Shown one piece after another: positions 58,691 through 64,000 of a DNA stretch of 64,000 nt (the first letter of the stretch is position 1; every line of letters starts with the position of its first letter). A program made the translations under genes and the position numbers. The notes beneath the pieces were generated by a model. That model did not search any database. It saw nothing but the letters and a program-made list of their open reading frames with translations, and was not told the DNA's origin. This DNA is from Enoplolaimus lenunculus (lineage: Eukaryota > Nematoda > Enoplea > Enoplida > Thoracostomopsidae), in NCBI GenBank assembly GCA_030248215.1, contig JASANG010002574.1:310001-374000 (forward strand), read 5' to 3'.

Positions 58691-61600
58691 TTATTTGCGA
58701 CCGCTGTTGCTGTCTTGAATTTCAAGGATTGCCGGGTGCATTTCAATGATTCGAAGTAAGATTCCATCGACGTAGGTGCGAAGTTTCTGATTTACCATTT
58801 CTTGTTCTTTGAGTGCGTCCATTAGCTGAAACAGAAAAATGTTGACCAATTCCTGGTAAAATCTTGCCCAATTAGTGGTAAAATCATGACAACTTACTAG
58901 TAAAATCTTGACCAATTACTGGTAAAATCTTGACCAAATACTGGTAAAATCTTGACCAATTACTGGTAAAATCTTGACCAATTACTGGTAAAATCTTGTC
59001 CAATTACTTGTAATATCTTAGACCAATTACTGGTCAAATCTTGACCAATTACTGGTAAAATCTTGGACCAATTACTGGTAAAATCTTGGACCAATTACTG
59101 GTAAAATCTTGGACCAATTACTGGTAAAATCTTGGACCAATTACTGGTAAAATCTTGGACCAATTACTGGTAAAATCTTGGACCAATTACTGGTAAAATC
59201 TTGGACCAATTACTGGTAAAATCTTGGACCAATTACTGGTAAAATCTTCAACCAATTACTGGTAAAATCTTGGACCAATTACTGGTAAAATCTTGGACCA
59301 ATTACTGGTAAAATCTTGGACCAATTACTGGTAAAATCTTGGACCAATTACTGGTAAAATCTTGACCAATTACTGGTAAATTCTTGACCAAGTAGCACGT
59401 GGCAACGGTTGAATAAAACCATGGAAACATTTCAAACAAATGCCTTCACTCGTTCAAAACGCACAAGACTTGTATCATCAACTGGTAATAGGTGCTATAC
59501 ACATTTGAGAATATCAGTCCGAAAATAATCGTCAACGCTTAAAAAAATCAAACCTGATCTTTCGACATCGAGTCCAACTCGTCGGCAAGATTACCAGGTT
59601 CACGCGCGAGCAACGATCGACCAGTTTCAACTGACGCTTGAAGCAGTTGAGCGTGCAAATCTTCATTTTGAGCTTGTAAATTGCTCCGATCTTCGCGTAA
59701 CATTTCCAACTCACGTTCAATTTCTGACGAACGTTCATAAAGTGAACTGTTGCGTCGGCTAAAATAAAACCAACATATATCCGGCGTGCAACAGAAATTA
59801 CAACATACCGGAAACCGAGCCAGAAAGTCAAATTATACCGATTTTTTTCACACCGGAATCTAAATTCCGGTGCCAAATTCTAACTTTCGGTTTGTTGTTG
59901 AGAATGAACCCATCTCAAGATTTTCTCCAGTTTCAACTATGACATTTGCTTTAAATGAGTCAAGTTGATGGGTATCCAGACAATGCGTCTCACGACAACT
60001 CGTCAACCGACAGCTTGTAATCCCAAATTTTGGCGATTTGACAATTCGTCTTTGTCTGATTATGCTTAGATTTATTAATAGGCTTTAAGACGCTGTTGAG
60101 TGACAAGTTGTCGGGTGATGAATTGTCGTAAATTAATTATAAGGCTTTTAACAAAAAATTTTTGACGAAAGACGTCGTCTCAGTGCAAGGGCGAATTGGC
60201 CATCTGGCCCGCCGGACGATTACCCTGTGGGTAGTCAGTGGTGAGCCGGTTTATCTCAAAATGCTTCGACCGGATTTTAGTGCCAGATCAGTCGTGTCTC
60301 CCTGCCATCGCCGGATCGACCTTTGCCTCAAAGTGACTTACCAACTACCACTCGCATCAGCCTTGAGCGACTCAACTTGGTCCTGGAGTTCTTCAATCAA
60401 CGATTGATAATGTTGCACTTGTTGTTGCGCATTCTTTCGAGTTGAAGTCAACAATCCAGACGCGTCTTGATGATCTTTGGTTAAATCGTTCAACTGGAGT
60501 TCAAGAATTTCAATCCGCTCTGCTTGAGTTGTGCTTGTCGATTGAAGTTGCTCAATTTGTGCTCGCAACTTTGCATCTTGCTCACAACACAGTTCGTGCT
60601 CACGCGAGAGCAGTTGAAGTTTGAGCGATAACGCTTCGGTCTGTAGATCTTTTTCTCGTTCAACTCGACTCAACAAATCTTTGTGACGTTCACGTTCGTC
60701 TGTGAGTTTTTCTTTCCATCGTTCTTCGCTTGTTTGTAGCGATTCTTCCAGCATATGAATCCTGTAAACACAACAATAGTAAAATCAAAAAATTAGTTTT
60801 TGAATATAAATCATCGACATCTTGAAACAAATCGATTTATGTCTCATAAATTGGCAATTGCAATTTCTTGAATATAAGTCATTTATGTTTTAATCATTTC
60901 AGACACGAATTTTAGAGTTGTTTAATGCTATTTATTTGCGAAATACAACATATTTATGTCTTGAAAATTTAAGAAACTAAGAGTCTGATTTGTACGGCAC
61001 ACTTGAGGACTGTAATAATGCTCAGAATAAAAAAAATATTAATGGAAAAAATACCTTTCTTGAAGCACAGCATTGTCTTGTTTCAGCCGTACATGCTTAT
61101 CGTCCATATGATGTTCTTCTAACGCACTCAATGTTTGTTGAATTCGATTGACCTGAAAATAAAAAATAAACGAAACATAATAAACCGTAACAAATTCACG
61201 TTAAATGTTCAAAATATTACTAGCGACTGTGATACGCATCTAAAAATACTGGGTCTGCTCGCTATTCTCTCAAACTGTTGTTTGTCAAAATGATTCAATC
61301 TTAAAAAAGTTTTTCACAGATTTGAGCTTCTCATGACTTCGCCTGATTGTTCGTCAATGAAATTTGAATTGTTAGCAGTTCAATAATATTTAAAAGCTTA
61401 ACTATTTTCAAATTAACCTCCTACCTAAGGTGCTTCAAGCGAAATTTTGCGTTGTCAAACTTCGAAATTCTCGGTAAATCTTTAGCAACGCAATTGTTTC
61501 ACTTATTCTACATAAATATTAGTACTCAAGTCAGTTACAGTATTACTACGTATTAACAAGACTGGATTATGACAAGAGTGTGCAACTCTTGGAGTTACGC

Positions 61601-64000
61601 CTATCCATAATCAATTGGGAATTTTCAAATCAGTGAATGGAAAGCTAAGAAATTCAGCATAATTTTTTACAATTGATTTTCCATATTTTTGGGTAAAATT
61701 AAAGATTTGAGCCGCAACGTTTCTTGCGTTTGAAAACCTATTATCAACTGGTGATAGATGCTATACACATTTGAGAATATGGGCTCTTGTTGCAATTCGG
61801 CTTTGGAAAATTAAGACAATGGCTGGGTTTCTGATATCTTATTTAAGTATTAACTAATACTTAGGTAATTACTTAAAGCCGTCGACTTAAGTATATACTT
61901 ATGTTTTCGAACAAAACCGGTAAACGCCAAATGCGAGCCATTGTCATAACAAAAAAGAAATAATTTTGATTTATATTAAAGAGGCACGACGAATTTGCGG
62001 TTTTAGTTGGACCAAAGTTTGTGTATCTGAACAGTTAATTTGAAATCTAGCAGATCTAGACAGCGGCTTACGTATTTACTTAAGCTAAGTACGCTTTTAA
62101 AAACGACAAAATGGCTAAGTAATTATGTAGCACGTACTTAAGTACTAAGTGAAACTTAAGTAGGGTTTCAGAAACCCAACCATTATATTTGTACAGAATA
62201 GAGACGGACGCTGTATTAAGCTTAATACTTCCCTGTAAAATGACTCAAGCTGTATATAAAGCGAATACCAGCAACGAAAACTAAAATTTTAAAACGAAAT
62301 TAGAAAAACACAGAAAAAACGGACAATGAAGCAACAGTTGAAAATATTTCATTCATTCGCCATGAATAAAGTCATGAGCATTCGTGCAAATGTTGCATTT
62401 TAAAGTCCAACTTGACTCTGAACTCAATGTAAACAATTCAAATTGCGGTAATATTTCGTTCAAAAATCACACCGATTTCGAATATTGAAAAAAATCAGTA
62501 TCGCAGCAACGCTGCTGATACGGGCCCATGTTACTTTAAGGGGTGTCCAGGTTTCTGGTGGGCCTATAAAAGAGTTGCGTTTAGATTGTAGATTACATTT
62601 TTAGCTTAGGCTTATACTTAGGCTTTAGATTTAGGCTTAGGAACACATTTTTGCGACGCTCAGGCTTAGGCAAAGGCTTAGGAATACGCTTTATCTATAC
62701 TGTTAAGCTTCTAAAAGTAACATTGGCTAATTTCTGTATATTTTTCAAAATAGCTATTCCAGGGTCAGTATTTTCAAATGCAAACAGCATCTATCACCAG
62801 TTAGCGATAGGTTTTCAAACTGACGACACCTCTGCAATTATGGACCTAAAAATTTGAACAAAAGTAGGGCAAATCAGACGCAAAAATTGTACGGAATTTC
62901 GAACGTCATCATGCGCTTGTTCGAAAGGTACAAGACCTTTCATCAACCGATGATAGCTGCTAGACACATTTGTGGGCCAATGTATAGAACAGGTCCGGAA
63001 CAGTAGTATAAGCATATTCCTAAACCTAAACATAAACCTAAGCCTAAGCCTAAGCCTATAAGCCTAAGCAAAAAATAAGTCTAAAGCTTAAACTAACTCT
63101 ATTATAACCCCTTCGGAAAACGATCCGGCCCTGTTCTATACATGGGCCCCATTGAGAATAGGGACCCAGGTTATAGTTTTCTAGCCGACTCGTTTTAGGC
63201 TTTAAAAGGCTTTATACTTCACGACTGCGGAAACAGAAATCCTATATTGTACGATCAAACTGCAAAATATTCAGAGATTTTAGGTGTGAAATTTGTAACG
63301 AATAGCACTGGACAGCGAGAAACGAATTGAAATTGCAATTTTTGCAATTTTGCAGTTTTCCAATTATTACACTTTTGTTTACAGTAAACAATGTTACATG
63401 AAACGTTTGGCTCATTATGTGGCCAAACAGATTATTTCGTCTGAAAGTTATCGTATAATTGTTAAAATGACCAGTTAATAATATCGTTTGATGGCCATTA
63501 ATCACCTGACGTGGTACACTTGATTTTATACTCTAAAGTGTAACGATTGACGAGACCCAAATGATTATTATTATTACTATTATTATTACTATTATTATTA
63601 CTATTATTATTATTATTACTATTAATATTATTATTATTAATAATATTAATATTATTATTATTACTATTATTATTATTACTATTATTACTATTATTATTAT
63701 TATTATTATTATTCTTATTATTATTATTACTATTATTATAATTATTATTAAGCGTTATTTGTATACAATTTCTGGCCTCCTTGTAGTTTCACCCTTATGC
63801 CGCATATTGTGGATGGAGACGTTTTCAATTTCCGATTTAACACCATTTTATTATTGAAACAGCTACTGTTACTGAATTAGGTTTAAGACATTTTGGTGGT
63901 TTCAAATAAGCATTTTACCTGATTGGAAATTTCCGAAATTTCCGAATGTATTTCAGCATCTGACGCACTTAGCATATCCATATCTGAATTGAAGCTTGAA
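58691..64000 (-). CDS. RAB11FIP3/4-like: Class II Rab11-family interacting protein (FIP3/FIP4/Nuf), C-terminal part
   Basis: Minus-strand exons 64000-63919 (cut by the window edge), 61152-61055, 60761-60342, 59758-59554 and 58825-58691 join in phase (0, 2, 2, 0) to the stop TAA at 58693-58691, about 312 residues. The first four encode coiled coil: SNQVNRIQQTLSALEEHH, LEESLQTSEERWKEKL, IEELQDQVESLKAD, SEIERELEMLREDRSN. The last encodes the Rab11-binding domain, LMDALKEQEMVNQKL ... GILLRI then HPAILEI, matching the C terminus of vertebrate FIP3/FIP4 and fly Nuf (family knowledge: LMEALKEQE and ILEI). Class II FIPs link Rab11 and Arf6 on recycling endosomes to motors and to cytokinesis; that role is inferred from the family. 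The N-terminal EF-hand part expected for the family would lie beyond 64000. The last intron is largely a 22-23-bp minisatellite; others hold families 2 and 8, two family-1 copies and an (ATT)n tract. Confidence 0.93.
58848..59393 (-). repeat. 22-23-bp minisatellite filling the last FIP intron
   Basis: About 24 units of TTACTGGTAAAATCTTGACC plus AA on the plus strand; most inner units have an extra G (CTTGGACC). On the gene strand each unit reads GATTTTACCAG, which resembles a 3' splice site. Confidence 0.92.
59468..59522. mobile_element. Family 2 single end in a FIP intron
   Basis: ATCAACTGGTAATAGGTGC followed by TATACACATTTGAGAATATC. Only one end is present, next to the exon at 59554. Confidence 0.5.
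61732..61790. mobile_element. Family 2 single end in a FIP intron
   Basis: ATTATCAACTGGTGATAGAT followed by GCTATACACATTTGAGAATA. Confidence 0.5.
61818..62184. mobile_element. Family 8 element in a FIP intron
   Basis: AATGGCTGGGTTTCTGATA and the inverse CAGAAACCCAACCATT close a 367-bp element with the same interior as 24745. Confidence 0.78.
62523..62728. mobile_element. Family 1, TTACTTTTAGGGGCG subtype, in a FIP intron
   Basis: GGCCCATGTTACTTTAAGGG left and CTAAAAGTAACATTGGCT right. The core has TTAGGC units and the GATTACATTTTTAGCTTAGG marker. The flanks do not match. Confidence 0.68.
62767..63162. mobile_element. Family 2 element split by a family 1 insertion
   Basis: Left end near 62767 (CAGTATTTTCAAATGC...CATCTATCACCAG). 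The right end is interrupted at 62975-63148 and resumes as CATTGAGAATAGGG. Confidence 0.7.
62975..63148. mobile_element. Family 1 element nested in family 2
   Basis: GGCCAATGTATAGAACAGG and inverse. The left flank CATTTGTG and right flank CCATTGAG can both be derived from CATTTGAG, the intact family-2 end (ACACATTTGAGAATA), which resumes after the insertion. Confidence 0.78.
63560..63752. repeat. (ATT)n microsatellite in a FIP intron
   Basis: Imperfect ATTATTATT with ATTACT interruptions. The poly-Ile frame is an artefact. Confidence 0.92.

Noticed and set aside
58691-58915. Extending the last FIP exon upstream as a continuous frame from 58915
   Set aside because: The acceptor CTGTTTCAG ends at 58826. 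The upstream part is intron sequence in the same frame, and FIP homology begins at LMDALKEQE.
59532-59876. 114-codon minus frame ending FFKR
   Set aside because: It is the wrong frame over the FIP exon 59554-59758, which joins its neighbours in a different phase.
1-64000. Retroviral, LTR or Polinton remains and autonomous transposase genes
   Set aside because: I saw no reverse transcriptase, integrase, capsid or transposase motifs, and no long terminal repeat pair. All mobile DNA recognised here is short and non-coding.

Overview
This is animal nuclear DNA: AT-rich, gene-poor and dominated by short non-autonomous DNA transposons and tandem repeats. Every gene I can support has small exons and long introns with GT...AG ends and mostly a short T-rich stretch before the acceptor AG. 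The Rab11-FIP and von Willebrand factor A (VWA) genes mark a metazoan, and the repeats and intron style fit an invertebrate. I cannot fix the phylum. TTAGGC, the nematode telomere hexamer, is very common here, but it sits inside mobile elements, so it is not evidence for a nematode.

Genes. A 450-base coding exon on the minus strand (17955-18404) begins with ATG and ends at a splice donor; its family is not recognised. On the plus strand, five exons between 37241 and 45885 join in phase into a secreted-type single VWA domain whose metal-binding site has decayed. A candidate exon at 53096-53187 and a Lys-rich terminal exon at 54570-55547 lie downstream on the same strand. From the right edge back to 58691, six minus-strand exons encode the C-terminal part of a class II Rab11-family interacting protein (FIP3/FIP4/Nuf), including the Rab11-binding domain and the stop codon. 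The Lys-rich gene and the FIP gene converge on a repeat-filled gap at 55.6-58.7 kb. One tRNA-like gene lies at 38613-38685.

Repeats. At least thirteen families of small elements with terminal inverted repeats (TIRs) or foldback structure are present and no transposase is visible. Family 1 is the most abundant (about 28 copies): TIRs of the GGCCCATGT type, a core of TTAGGC-like hexamers and 8-bp target duplications, several perfect. The others are: family 2 (palindromic CACCAACTGGTG ends); family 3 (CTGTAGTGACCC, TA target); family 4 (CACTGTAAATTCC, TA target); family 5 (CACTGCAAAAAATGG, TA target); family 6 (AGCCCTATTCACACG, TTAA target); family 7 (TTAA-flanked TIRs around a tRNA-like A box/B box unit); family 8 (GGGTTTCTGATA ends, TTACTTAAG inside); family 9 (GCGTTGCGTTTTTGG); family 10 (GC-rich CCGTACGG foldback); family 11 (CAACCGGAGG ends); family 12 (CCAGCTCACCTTGCTAGG); and a Helentron/pearl-like element with a three-monomer higher-order repeat at 27.5-28.9 kb. 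Nested copies and one empty-site paralogue give their relative ages and targets.

Tandem repeats are also abundant: a 108-bp higher-order minisatellite at 13.4-13.9 kb, a nonamer array at 39.0-39.5 kb, 22-23-bp minisatellites filling introns of both the VWA and the FIP gene, and several microsatellites. A nearly G-free A/C tract at 53.7-54.0 kb looks like a sequence or assembly artefact.
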